A program made the position numbers and the translations under genes. Positions 43,477-52,688 of a stretch of 64,000 nucleotides of DNA are shown here, in pieces. The number at the start of each line of letters is the position of its first letter. Position 1 is the stretch's first letter. Source of the DNA: Bacteroidota bacterium (GTDB lineage Bacteria; Bacteroidota; Ignavibacteria; Kryptoniales; JAKASW01); assembly GCA_021811615.1 (NCBI GenBank), contig JAJZNW010000041.1, positions 1 through 64,000 of the forward strand, given 5' to 3'. Below the pieces are notes generated by a model, which made no database searches, was not told the DNA's origin, and saw only the letters and a program-made list of their open reading frames with translations.

Positions 43477-44259
43477 TCTCTCCGGATTTACCTCCTAACG
43501 CACCTGTAGCTTTCAAAATTGAAATTTCAAGCAAAAAATTGAACGGTTCAATTTACCGACGAAAGGCATAAAAATCAATATTTCGGTTCCTTACGTGAGG
43601 TACCAATTTCGGAGACCAGCCGCACCGTTCGACGTCGTTGCCGGGGGGAAAGATGGTGCCGCGTGCCGCTCGAACCGAGCAAAATCGTATTCTCGTGCGC
43701 TGGCTTTATTGAATCACGCCCATCACGACGACATTTTTCCAGCGTCTCGCTAAACTGTTGGGATCATTTTCGGGATTTCCCCGGATAACTGTTTTCCTGT
43801 TGGCTGGACTTTCTCGGTGTCCCTTTTGATTTAACGGTCATCCGGATTGAACGGCGTCGAGAGATCTTCTGAAATGTCCGAACTACATTCAATGTGAGAT
43901 TGAATGACAACTTCAGGTTGAATTTTGGATGACGCCGCGCAGTTTACCCGGAATGTGGAACGATCGGCCAACCCGTTCCGTTTGGTCTTCTAAAGGCGTT
44001 GGTGGTTTTCGTGTTACCGCCAACTCTTCATATGCTGAAGAACGATGTCGAGAGACAGGATTCATACGCGGTGAGCAATAGTAAACAAGAGCCGATGAAA
44101 GATGATGTCGCCTTCCTGGAAAGGCTCCGACTGAATCAAACCGAGAAATAGCAGGCGAAGTCCTCTCCAAATCCCCTCAGGTTTCTTCACCTCTGTACTC
44201 CGCTCCGTCGTTTCCTTCAGTAATCTCTTAGATGAAAACAGGAATAGAAAGGGATTTCC
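43477..44259. other. Long intergenic region upstream of the lacI-type gene
   Basis: A 783-bp gap between divergent genes. It holds the palindromes at 43511-43553 and an AGGAGG near 43490 on -. Elsewhere I find no gene, tRNA or strong hairpin; composition is mixed and frames are short. Confidence 0.5.
43537..43553. promoter_or_regulatory. LacI-type autoregulatory operator
   Basis: AATTGAA-CGG-TTCAATT lies 64 bp upstream of the lacI-type start and shares both half-sites with 24532-24549, the gap being one base shorter. A second, weaker palindrome TTGAAATTTCAA is at 43519-43530. The arrangement fits autorepression. Confidence 0.55.
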
Positions 44260-44826
44260 ATGCGTAGGATAATTGTGATCTTGAGCCTGTCAATGATGGT
44301 AATGCTGGCAGCCTGTAGCAAGAAGTCGACTATGCCGACTCAGCCGAGTACCGGCACGGTCGGGTTACATGACTGGACGAAATACGGATTCACAACCGTG
44401 CTCGATTCGGTGAGTATCACGCCGGGTACCGCGGACACCATACTGTCCGGTCCATATACATTTCAAATACCCGGAAACGTTTTTAACTCTCCTGTGGAAT
44501 TCGAGCTTCTCGGTGGCGACACCACTTCATTGGCGGCCACTGCTCCGTCGGGAGAAAAACCGATATTGGCATTTGCTTTCAAAATAACCGACACAAAGAC
44601 CGACTCCCTCGTCGGAGAGTTTCAAAATCCCCTGACAATGATTGCGAACGATCCCGAGATAACAACTCAAAGCTGGTATTACGATGTTGAGACAAATGGG
44701 ACATATGTGCTCAACTCCACCGGGATGAAGGTGAGCAACGGCCAGATGATTCATCCTATCAGCGGAGCTCTCTTCGGATGGGTGATTACAGTGCCGACTT
44801 CAAGCGGCGGAGGTTATTACTACTAA
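44260..44826 (+). CDS. Lipoprotein of unknown function
   Basis: A 188-aa protein with a lipobox (MLAAC, Cys about 19) followed by a Ser/Thr/Pro-rich stretch, so it should be membrane-anchored. The rest is predicted beta-rich (TVLDSVSITPGTADTIL, YTFQIPGNVFNSPVEFEL, ILAFAFKITDTKTDSL) and ends in a Gly/Tyr tail SGGGYYY. No family is recognised. It stands alone, with more than 350 bp on each side. Confidence 0.7.
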   Translation: MRRIIVILSLSMMVMLAACSKKSTMPTQPSTGTVGLHDWTKYGFTTVLDSVSITPGTADTILSGPYTFQIPGNVFNSPVEFELLGGDTTSLAATAPSGEKPILAFAFKITDTKTDSLVGEFQNPLTMIANDPEITTQSWYYDVETNGTYVLNSTGMKVSNGQMIHPISGALFGWVITVPTSSGGGYYY

Positions 44827-45194
44827 TATCGTCTTAGGTGTCCCTTTCCGGAATTGAATGAGAACGCATAGCATCAGAACCGGTAGGGCGTGGACAAGAA
44901 CTTCATTCTGAGACCGTCCTTCTGCACTTCCGCGGAGCGATAAGTCCTGCCCGGGACAATAACGCGGTGCATGTCATGGAAGGACGGTCCCGGAGGTTTT
45001 GTTTAAGGACCTTCGGAATCGTGGGGGTGCTGCCGCAGGTTAATGAAGATTTTGTATCTTATATACGCAAATCAAGAATCGGCCGTAAGGCGGCGGAGCA
45101 CTTATTGTTTTAGCGAAGCGATGGGCGATGCTCCCCAGCCCAGCTGCGGCTTATTGGATAACGATCAACTTAGATCTTGTTGGAAGGAACTGCC
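44827..45194 (+). other. Intergenic region with a long hairpin
   Basis: No gene is seen. It contains the stem-loop at 44912-44989 and AT-rich sequence before the SDR gene. No known RNA class is recognised. Confidence 0.5.
44912..44989 (+). ncRNA. Candidate structured RNA or long hairpin
   Basis: GACCGTCCTT (44912-44921) pairs exactly with AAGGACGGTC (44980-44989). Inside, TGCAC and CCGCG (44923-44934) can pair with CGCGG and TGCA (44963-44971), and GTCC with GGAC around a CCGGG tip. The 78-nt unit lies 86 nt after the lipoprotein gene. It could be a riboregulator, a terminator with poor U-tail (GGTTTTGTTT follows) or a dispersed palindrome. Confidence 0.35.
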
Positions 45195-45944
45195 TTGAAA
45201 ACTGCATTCATCACAGGAGGGACATCGGGATTCGGCGCTGCCGCTGCGCGGAGATTCGCGAAGGAGGGCTGGCAGGTTGTGGTAACCGGTCGGCGCGCGG
45301 AGAGGTTGGAGGCTCTGGTAAAAGAGCTCGGTAGTGGCAGCGCTCTCGCGCTTCACTTCGACATGCGCGATAAGGCCGCGATGGAAGCTGCACTATCTTC
45401 ACTTCCTGGAAATTTCCGCGATATTGATGTCCTTGTCAACAATGCCGGCCTCGCTCTCGGAACCGCTCCAGCACCACAGGCTAAGCTCGAGGACTGGAAC
45501 AGGATGATCGACACCAACATTACGGGCCTCGTGACCATAACTCACAAACTTCTCCCGGCACTCATAAAGCAGAAGGGAGCGATCGTCAACATAAGCTCCA
45601 TTGCCGGAACATATCCCTACCCGGGTGGCAATGTGTACGGCGGTACGAAGGCGTTCGTCACCCAATTCTCTCTTGGGCTTCGGAGCGACCTGCACGGCAC
45701 AGGGGTTCGTGTGACATCTATCGAACCGGGCATGGCGGAGACCGAATTCACACTCGTGAGAACCGGCGGCAACCAGACGGCTTCCGATGCGCTCTACAAA
45801 GGGGTGCGGCCTCTTACCGCAGATGATATTGCGGACATGATCTTCTGGGTGGCCATGCTACCGCAGCACGTGAACATCAATCGCCTCGAGGTGATGCCGG
45901 TGAACCAGTCTTCGGCGGGCTTCCAGATATTCCGCGAATCATAA
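45195..45944 (+). CDS. SDR-family NADP-dependent oxidoreductase (YdfG-like)
   Basis: A 249-aa classical short-chain dehydrogenase. The cofactor motif TGGTSGFG is at about 6-13, NNAG near 83-86, the catalytic Ser in NISSIAG and Tyr/Lys in YGGTKAF. Its length and the C-terminal NINRLEVMPVNQS are like YdfG, which reduces 3-hydroxy acids and malonate semialdehyde. The start is TTG 45195, with GGAAGGA 6 nt upstream. The next gene, a HAD phosphatase, follows 77 bp on. Confidence 0.88.
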   Translation: MKTAFITGGTSGFGAAAARRFAKEGWQVVVTGRRAERLEALVKELGSGSALALHFDMRDKAAMEAALSSLPGNFRDIDVLVNNAGLALGTAPAPQAKLEDWNRMIDTNITGLVTITHKLLPALIKQKGAIVNISSIAGTYPYPGGNVYGGTKAFVTQFSLGLRSDLHGTGVRVTSIEPGMAETEFTLVRTGGNQTASDALYKGVRPLTADDIADMIFWVAMLPQHVNINRLEVMPVNQSSAGFQIFRES

Positions 45945-46021
45945 ACAAAAACTTCGATCATGCAACCTGAAAAAGTAATCCGATGGGGTGTTGCGATGTT
46001 CGACCGTTCGAGGAGGGGGCG

Positions 46022-46672
46022 GTGACTTTCAAAGGCGTTATCTTCGATCTTGATGGGACACTCGTGAATTCGCTCGAGGACCTCGCAGACTGTATGAACC
46101 ATGTCCTGCGCGATCATGGTTTCCGGCAGCATTCGGTCGAGGAATACAAGAACATGATCGGCAACGGAATAAGAAGACTGGTTTATGAATCGCTTGCTGA
46201 GGGGGATCGCCGTGATGAGTTGGTTTCGGAATGTTACGATTCTATGATGAATGAATACCGCGCGAACTGCACAACCAAGACGAGGCCATACAGCGGTATT
46301 GCGGATTTACTGAAACATCTTTTCTCACGAGGGATCAATCTCGCAGTGCTATCGAACAAAGCCGACGAACTGACCCGCAAAGTAGTCTCAACACTCTTAC
46401 CTGAGGCGCATTTCGGGGCAATCATCGGTTCGTCGGACAAATGGCCGCGAAAACCCGATCCCTCCGGCGCACTGGAAATTGTCAGACGGTTTCAGCTTGA
46501 TCCGGAAGATTTCGTTTATGTCGGAGACACTGACGTCGATATGCAGACCGCGAATCGCGCGGGGATGTACGCGGTTGGAGCGTTGTGGGGCTTCAGGACG
46601 AAAGAAGAACTCCTCGCAAACGGGGCAAAGTACATCCTCAATCGGCCGGCAGATCTCATAGATCTGCTGTGA
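46022..46672 (+). CDS. gph: HAD phosphatase, phosphoglycolate phosphatase-like
   Basis: A 216-aa HAD hydrolase of the Gph type. Motif I FDLDGTLVNS holds Asp9 and Asp11, motif II is VLSNK, motif III KPDPSGALE and motif IV VGDTDVDMQTANRAG. The helical cap (about 20-85) and the final LNRPADLIDLL match phosphoglycolate phosphatases. GTG 46022 is preceded by GGAGGGGG; a longer reading from 45983 is less likely. Substrate specificity within this family is often broad. Confidence 0.85.
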   Translation: MTFKGVIFDLDGTLVNSLEDLADCMNHVLRDHGFRQHSVEEYKNMIGNGIRRLVYESLAEGDRRDELVSECYDSMMNEYRANCTTKTRPYSGIADLLKHLFSRGINLAVLSNKADELTRKVVSTLLPEAHFGAIIGSSDKWPRKPDPSGALEIVRRFQLDPEDFVYVGDTDVDMQTANRAGMYAVGALWGFRTKEELLANGAKYILNRPADLIDLL

Positions 46673-46913
46673 ATCGGACGCATCCCCTCATAACGTCGAT
46701 CGTTTCTGGACAGTTCTTATCTTCAATATGTCTTCGGGAGAAGAACGAGCACTGCCGTCACCCGATGGAGACCGTTTGATATTCATTTCTTAATATTGAC
46801 TGCGTCGTGAGTTGTTGAATATGTATTTAGCTTGTAAGGGAAAGAATATCGTGTGGCGATGTCTGCTCCAAAGAATTTCAGAAAAGACAAAATAAAAATT
46901 TGAGATAGAAGGC

Positions 46914-48383
46914 ATGAGTGAGAAGAAATCTAAGATTTTAAATTTGGGCGGCTCAGTGCCTAAAATGAGCCGCCGCAGCATGCTGAAGTCCGTAGGAGGA
47001 CTCGCGGCATCAGCGGTTGTCTCAAAATATATTCCCCCGAACGTCAGGAAGGTCCTTGCCGATCCCCCCAGGCGCCGCGGCTCCTTCCGCGAAATCAAAC
47101 ACGTCGTGCTCCTGATGCAAGAGAATCGGTCATTCGACCATTACTTCGGCACTCTATCCGGCGTCCGCGGATACGGAGACCGGAATGCGATGCGGCTGAG
47201 CAACGGTCGATCAGTATTCTATCAACCGGATCCTGATAACCCCGACGGGTATCTCCTTCCGTTTCACCTGGACACGCGAAAGACAAACGCCCAAAAGATT
47301 CCGTCGACAAGCCACGCGTGGTCCGTGCAGCACTCGGCCTGGAATAAAGGCAGGATGGATAACTGGGTGCCCGCTCACCTCAAGGCGGACGGCGCAAACG
47401 GCCCCTACGTTATGGGATACTACACACGCGAAGATATCCCGTTCCAGTTTGCACTCGCCGAGGCCTTCACGATTTGCGACAACTACCATTGTTCCCTTCT
47501 GGGTCCGACCTGGCCGAACAGAATGTACTGGATGACGGGTACGATAGACCCGACAGGTGCTGGCGGCGGTCCGGTCATAAGGAATACCCCGATCAAAGGC
47601 GGGTTCAGATGGAAGACATACGCGGAGCGCCTCGAGGAAGCGGGAGTGAGCTGGAAAGTGTACCAGCAAAAAGACAACTACGGCACGAACATGCTGGCGA
47701 ACTTCAAGTCCTTTCAGGAAGCGGGAAAGGATTCTCCGCTATATAGGAAGGGAATTGCGTACGGACCGGAGGGCGAGTTCGAATACGACGCGATGAACGG
47801 AAAACTCCCGGCGGTTTCATGGATACTTCCCACGAGTTACCAGTCCGAACATCCGGACTACATGCCGGCCGACGGCGCAGCGTTCGTCGCGAGCAAGATC
47901 GACGCGATTGCAGCCAACCCCGATCTGTGGGCGGAGACGGTGTTCATACTCGATTACGATGAGAACGACGGGCTCTTCGACCACGTCCCTCCGCCCGTGC
48001 CCGCGCCGGGCACACCGGACGAGTTTGTTAACGGGGAACCCATAGGTGCGGGTTTCCGTGTACCATGCATAATTGTGTCGCCCTGGACCGCTGGCGGCTG
48101 GGTATGCAGCGACAAATTCGACCACACATCTGTGCTTCAATTCCTTGAAAAGTTCACGGGGGTAAAAGAGCCCAACATAACTCAATGGCGCAGGGATACC
48201 TTCGGCGACCTGACATCCACTTTCAGATTCGGCGACCGGGCGAGCCGCGGGCCGGTACTTCCGGACACGAGCGGTCCGCTGACTCTCGCAAAGTATGAAG
48301 CCGGGAGTCTTCCCAAACCGGAGTTTCCCGTTTCGCGCCAATCGATGCCCAAGCAGGAGAAAGGCGAAAGGAAACGTGTCTAG
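46914..48383 (+). CDS. Tat-exported phospholipase C/acid phosphatase family protein
   Basis: A 489-aa phosphoesterase (phosphatidylcholine-type phospholipase C and AcpA superfamily). A twin-arginine signal is visible (SRRSMLKSVGGLAASAV, about 20-40). The catalytic start KHVVLLMQENRSFDHYFGTLSGV gives the family's Glu/Asn metal-site residues; DYDENDGLFDHVPPP and PWTAGGWVCSDKFDHTS supply later metal ligands. It should act in the periplasm or outside on phospholipids or phosphate esters. No phosphate-starvation regulator is next to it. Confidence 0.88.
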   Translation: MSEKKSKILNLGGSVPKMSRRSMLKSVGGLAASAVVSKYIPPNVRKVLADPPRRRGSFREIKHVVLLMQENRSFDHYFGTLSGVRGYGDRNAMRLSNGRSVFYQPDPDNPDGYLLPFHLDTRKTNAQKIPSTSHAWSVQHSAWNKGRMDNWVPAHLKADGANGPYVMGYYTREDIPFQFALAEAFTICDNYHCSLLGPTWPNRMYWMTGTIDPTGAGGGPVIRNTPIKGGFRWKTYAERLEEAGVSWKVYQQKDNYGTNMLANFKSFQEAGKDSPLYRKGIAYGPEGEFEYDAMNGKLPAVSWILPTSYQSEHPDYMPADGAAFVASKIDAIAANPDLWAETVFILDYDENDGLFDHVPPPVPAPGTPDEFVNGEPIGAGFRVPCIIVSPWTAGGWVCSDKFDHTSVLQFLEKFTGVKEPNITQWRRDTFGDLTSTFRFGDRASRGPVLPDTSGPLTLAKYEAGSLPKPEFPVSRQSMPKQEKGERKRV

Positions 48384-48470
48384 ACGGGCAGCGTGTGAGC
48401 GGTATGATTTGTCCGCATCCGGATTGTCTACTTCGATAACCGTGAACCCCACAGGAATTACAGGAGCCCT

Positions 48471-49076
48471 ATGACTGCGGCTTATGAAGCTTTCGTATTC
48501 GATTTCTTTGGCGTCGTATGTTCGGAAGTCGCTCCCTTCTGGTTCAGGAAATACCTGCCGGAGCCGGAATCAATTGAAGTGAAAAGCAGACTCGTCGGTC
48601 CCGCGGACAAGGGCGAGATATCGCAGGAAGAATTGTTCACGCAGCTCGGTCAGTTCGCAGGTATGCAGGCGAAGCAGGTTCAGGACGAATGGTGGGGATA
48701 TGTCTCGATCAATAGAGATGTGGTCGATTTGGCGAAGGAACTTGGAAAGCGTTACAGGGTCGCGTTACTCACGAACGCGACCTCAGGTTTTTTCAGAGAG
48801 ATAATGAAAAGGAACCATCTCGATGGAATTTTTGATCCTGTCGTGATTTCGAGCGTTGAGCGCGCGGCAAAACCGGATCGGGTTATATATGAGAGAGTCC
48901 TCGACAGGATGAACGTTCCGGCCGGAAGGGCCCTAATGATAGACGACAATCCGACGAACATACTCGGGGCGCAGTCGGCCGGCATGGACGGGATAGTGTT
49001 TGAGTCGGCGGCCAGGCTAAAGAATATTCTGGCGGAACGCGGATGCCTTATCGGTGTTCCGGGATATCGATCCTGA
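48471..49076 (+). CDS. HAD-family phosphatase (YihX-like)
   Basis: A 201-aa HAD protein. Motif I is the variant FDFFGVVCS (Asp11), typical of YihX-type sugar-phosphate phosphatases; LTNAT, AAKPDRVIYE and MIDDNPTNILGAQSAG give the other motifs. The helical cap is short. ATG 48471 follows a GGAATTACAGGAGCCCT sequence holding AGGAG. Its substrate may be glucose 1-phosphate, by family only. Confidence 0.85.
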   Translation: MTAAYEAFVFDFFGVVCSEVAPFWFRKYLPEPESIEVKSRLVGPADKGEISQEELFTQLGQFAGMQAKQVQDEWWGYVSINRDVVDLAKELGKRYRVALLTNATSGFFREIMKRNHLDGIFDPVVISSVERAAKPDRVIYERVLDRMNVPAGRALMIDDNPTNILGAQSAGMDGIVFESAARLKNILAERGCLIGVPGYRS

Positions 49077-49196
49077 ACGATTCAGGCTCTGCCGGAAGTC
49101 GAAGTGCAGTCAGGTTTGGGATCCTGAGGCAAGTCCGGCATCAATTTCCGTGTCCAACGGATTTGGCGGTTAGCCGATGCCTGCATTGGCCGCGCA

Positions 49197-49976
49197 TTAC
49201 TGGATCTCGGCAGCGGAGTCGGCATCGAGGAACAGCATCGCATTATCGTGTCTCCGAAGGATCGTGGCGGGACAAGCGGTAGTTATCTCGCCCTTGATCG
49301 TGCGGTGGACAGCGTCCGCTTTAGTCTTGCCGGGAACGACGGCGTACATGTAAGTTGACGAGATGAGCGTCGGGATTGTCAGCGTGATCGCCTGCCTCGG
49401 CACTTCATCTATCGAAGAGAAACAGCCGTCGTTCACCTGTTGCTGTCTCGATTTTTGATCGAGGTCTACGACTCTAACTCCCTTCGGGTCGTTGAAATCC
49501 GCGACTTCAGGATCGTTGAAAGCGATGTGTCCGTTCTCTCCTATCCCAAGACAAACGATGTCTATTGGCGCCCCAGCAAGGAGTCTGGAATATCTTTCGC
49601 ATTCACGATCGACATGGTCAGGATTCGAACTTATGTAATGGACTTTCTCGAATTTTACTTTCCCGAAAATTCTGTCTTTCAAAAAAACGCCGAACGATTG
49701 GGGAGCACCGGCTTTTATACCGACATATTCATCCATGTGGAACGCCGTTACTTTGGACCAATCAATTCCGGGAGTTGAGGCGAGTTCGTCAAGCAATTCA
49801 TTCTGGGAAGGAGCCGCGGCGAATATCATCCTCACTTTCCTCCCCGATGATAACAGGCTCATCAGTCTTTCAGCGACAGCTGCCGCCGCCCGCGCGCCCA
49901 TGGCCTTACGGCTTTTGTAAACCTCTACGTTTAGTCTGTCGATTCTGAAACTTGAAATTGCGTTTTCCGATTTCAA
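49197..49976 (-). CDS. nagB: Glucosamine-6-phosphate deaminase
   Basis: A 259-aa NagB-fold isomerase/deaminase converting glucosamine-6-P to fructose-6-P and ammonia. Hallmarks are FHMDEYVGI, LGIGENGHIAFNDP and AITLTIPTLISSTYM. The start is TTG 49976, overlapping the nagA stop by 4 bp, so the two are coupled. It ends a four-gene amino-sugar operon on the - strand. Confidence 0.9.
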   Translation of the reverse strand: MKSENAISSFRIDRLNVEVYKSRKAMGARAAAAVAERLMSLLSSGRKVRMIFAAAPSQNELLDELASTPGIDWSKVTAFHMDEYVGIKAGAPQSFGVFLKDRIFGKVKFEKVHYISSNPDHVDRECERYSRLLAGAPIDIVCLGIGENGHIAFNDPEVADFNDPKGVRVVDLDQKSRQQQVNDGCFSSIDEVPRQAITLTIPTLISSTYMYAVVPGKTKADAVHRTIKGEITTACPATILRRHDNAMLFLDADSAAEIQ

Positions 49977-51370
49977 TTTTTGATTCTCCGTTTTTTTCTC
50001 TCGTTGGCAATCTGTTCTGAGGCTGGCTGTCCATTAACGAATACCATGTCTATCTTAACGCGCCGCTTGCCTTGAGTTCCTTCGATATCAGCGATCAACA
50101 CATCGGCGCTCTTGCCTGCTTCGATGCTCCCCGTATGACGGCTCCTGTCATTATTGTCGTTCGTTACCCGGGGTTCGAACAATCCTAAGATCCTGGCCGG
50201 GTTACCGCTGCACATGTCCGACGCCCTGAGAAGTGCCTCTTCGAAATCGAGAGGCTCATGCAACTTATTCCAGATACCTTCCACGGGTGAGGTCAGCCAG
50301 TTCAGAATGTTGGAGAATGCTTTATCCATCGTTAGTGTGCTCCCGAAGAGCGCGTTACCTCTGTCTGCGATTTGAAGATACTCGCCGTTCGAACTTACCT
50401 TCCCTTCGACACCCAGCATTGAGAACTTGTCCAGCCCTTCGAGCATCGTAGGGAACATGCTGTCCGTAATCACGACCACTTTGTCGGTGCCTTTTCTCTT
50501 TATTGCATCCATCACGTAAGCCTTGTCGACGTGGTACCCGTCGGCGATGATTTCGGCAAACACCTGGTCGGCACGGAGCACTCTCTCCGTCGCGCCTCCA
50601 CCATCGAATGGTTTCACAGACGACCCGGTCGGCCCGTTAAGGAAATGAGTGGCCAGGCGCGTTCCATGGTCAATCGCCATTGAATACCGGGATCCCGTTG
50701 CGCCGGTGTGTCCCGCCGCGCATATGATATCTTTGGCGGTCAGGTATTTAATAAGCTCCAGGGCAGGCGCTCCCCATTCCGGGACTACGTTGACTATCTT
50801 TATCAGACCGCCGGCAGCTCTCTGCAGCTCATCGAACAATCCCTTTGAAGGGACATTGAAGTAATCCGCGTTATGAGCACCGCGATAACCTTTCTCTTTC
50901 ATGAATGTGCCTTCGACGTACAGGCCGGCCAAGACTCCATTCCATGCTCGCGCTCGATAATTTTCACGATATGCGCTCACGTATCTGAATACCTTTTCCA
51001 AATCCTGAACCGGTGATGCCAGGCTGGTAAGAACCGCGCGGGTAACCCCTGTAAGGGCATATTCCCGAAGCGCATTATCCAGGCCATCCAAATATTCTTC
51101 TTCGTCGGAAATAAAACCGTCTCTTTCGCGGTCGTAGACTCCGAGTGTTAGATCGAATCCGGCGATGCCGTTCGTATGTATGTCGATGAACCCCGGGATT
51201 ACAAATTTTCCATCAGCGTCGATCACCGTAGCGTCTGTGTCCGCAGAAATCCGGGTTCCGATGCGTGAGACTATGCCGCCACTCAATTCCAGGTCTGTCT
51301 CTTTCAACCCCTGAGGAAGAAGGACCGATCCGTTCTTTATTACTGTTTTGTCCTGCATACCTGTTTCCAA
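49973..51370 (-). CDS. nagA: N-acetylglucosamine-6-phosphate deacetylase
   Basis: A 465-aa amidohydrolase that removes acetate from GlcNAc-6-P. Metal and substrate motifs are FIDIHTNGI, CAAGHTGATGSRY, THFLNGPTGS and VVITDSMFPT; NPARILGLF closes the domain. It is longer than the typical 380 aa because of an insertion near 65-115 (RERDGFISDEEEYLDGL). TTG 51370 or ATG 51358 may be the start. It lies 10 bp after the AGE gene and overlaps nagB. Confidence 0.88.
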   Translation of the reverse strand: METGMQDKTVIKNGSVLLPQGLKETDLELSGGIVSRIGTRISADTDATVIDADGKFVIPGFIDIHTNGIAGFDLTLGVYDRERDGFISDEEEYLDGLDNALREYALTGVTRAVLTSLASPVQDLEKVFRYVSAYRENYRARAWNGVLAGLYVEGTFMKEKGYRGAHNADYFNVPSKGLFDELQRAAGGLIKIVNVVPEWGAPALELIKYLTAKDIICAAGHTGATGSRYSMAIDHGTRLATHFLNGPTGSSVKPFDGGGATERVLRADQVFAEIIADGYHVDKAYVMDAIKRKGTDKVVVITDSMFPTMLEGLDKFSMLGVEGKVSSNGEYLQIADRGNALFGSTLTMDKAFSNILNWLTSPVEGIWNKLHEPLDFEEALLRASDMCSGNPARILGLFEPRVTNDNNDRSRHTGSIEAGKSADVLIADIEGTQGKRRVKIDMVFVNGQPASEQIANERKKRRIKN

Positions 51371-51380
51371 AATGAAATAC

Positions 51381-52655
51381 TTATAGCCAAATCTGTTCCA
51401 ATAATTCTATGATTAAGATGATATTCCTCATGATATGATAGGGATCCTTCACCGGGAGTGCGACGACTTTTTCGATCGGGTTCCCGATTCTGTCCCTTAT
51501 CTGCACCCATTCTCCGGTATCGTTCTCTTTGTCGGGGAATGTGTTAAATACATACTCGTGTGCCATGTTGTACAAAGATGCAAATTCACGGTCCTTCGTA
51601 AGAGCATACGAAAGCAGCGTGGTGTATAGCATTTCCGAATGTGGCCACCAGAGCTTCGAGTCCCATGTATCTAATATAAGTGTTTCGTAAGGGTCTCCTG
51701 TCTTCGCTCCCTTAGGCTGCCCTCCCGTCGCGTCGGTGAACCTGAACAGACCTCCGAATTCGGTATCCCATCCGGCTTCTATCGCCGACTTGACGGCGGT
51801 CGCGGCCCTCCCGATATAGTCCGGCCGTTTTTTCCTCTTCGCCAGACTCATTACGAACCACATGTCTTCTATTGCATGACCCGGATTGACATGCCTGCAC
51901 AGGACTTCATTGCGGGAGGCCGGGCCAGGCCCGACGACTTCCACGATCCTTCCCTCCGCTTCGTTGTAGAAGTCCTCCATCACTTCCCGCATGTAGTCGC
52001 AGCTTTCCCTTTCGACTTCCTCGTGTCGTTCGTCGTCGAGCAATCCGAGAGTCAGTGCGAGTTCTTCGCTGACGTTCAGCATGATCATAGGGACCGAATG
52101 GAACTTGTATCCTTCCGGAATCGGATATGGTTCACTCCTGAGCCCCTTCCGGTGGATCCTGTCGGTCGTCTGCCTGTAAACCCGGAATGCGAGATCCGCG
52201 TAATGCCTGTCTTTGAATACTCTCGCGTATTCCGAGAAACCGAGAGCGACAAAACAGTCCGCATAGAAACTGGTATCATAACCCTTTCCCTGAATACTCT
52301 CGATCCAGTTGCCCTTCTCGTCTGTCAGAAAGACACAGTTGCCATTCGGCATGAAGACCTTCTTCTCGAGGAAACCGACTGCTTTCTCGAGATCCGCCTG
52401 CAGAGCGTTCAAATCAAGGGAAAGCGTGCCGCTTCTGGACAACGAGTAGAGTCTGCTCCATATCCAAACGAACCTTCCCTGTGACCAGGTGTATTTATTC
52501 TTGCTGACCAGTTCCGTGCCGGCATTGTTGTAACAGTTGAATACACCGCCGTTCTGCCGGTCCACTGCTTCGTTCCAGAATCTGAAAAAGTTATTTTGCA
52601 GCAGATCTTTGTAGAAATTCCCGAGATCCGTCTTGTCTTTCCACTCAAAATCCAA
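51381..52655 (-). CDS. AGE-family N-acylglucosamine 2-epimerase
   Basis: A 424-aa (alpha/alpha)6-barrel protein of the AGE family, which interconverts ManNAc and GlcNAc or related sugars. Landmarks are TWSQGRFVWIWSRL, YDTSFYADCFVALGFSEYAR, NVSEELALTLGL, CRHVNPGHAIEDMWFVM and LWWPHSEMLYTTLL, including the catalytic histidines. The start is TTG 52655 with GGAGA upstream. Between the SSS symporter and nagA, it fits import of ManNAc or sialic-acid-derived sugar, epimerisation, then NagA and NagB. A broken nanE-type fragment further on suggests AGE serves as the working epimerase. Confidence 0.87.
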   Translation of the reverse strand: MDFEWKDKTDLGNFYKDLLQNNFFRFWNEAVDRQNGGVFNCYNNAGTELVSKNKYTWSQGRFVWIWSRLYSLSRSGTLSLDLNALQADLEKAVGFLEKKVFMPNGNCVFLTDEKGNWIESIQGKGYDTSFYADCFVALGFSEYARVFKDRHYADLAFRVYRQTTDRIHRKGLRSEPYPIPEGYKFHSVPMIMLNVSEELALTLGLLDDERHEEVERESCDYMREVMEDFYNEAEGRIVEVVGPGPASRNEVLCRHVNPGHAIEDMWFVMSLAKRKKRPDYIGRAATAVKSAIEAGWDTEFGGLFRFTDATGGQPKGAKTGDPYETLILDTWDSKLWWPHSEMLYTTLLSYALTKDREFASLYNMAHEYVFNTFPDKENDTGEWVQIRDRIGNPIEKVVALPVKDPYHIMRNIILIIELLEQIWL

Positions 52656-52688
52656 TGCCCAATTCTCCGAGAAAAATATTCGCTTTGA

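Noticed and set aside
43913-44170. 85-codon open frame on - in the long gap
   Set aside because: No ribosome site, no motif and low-likelihood composition.
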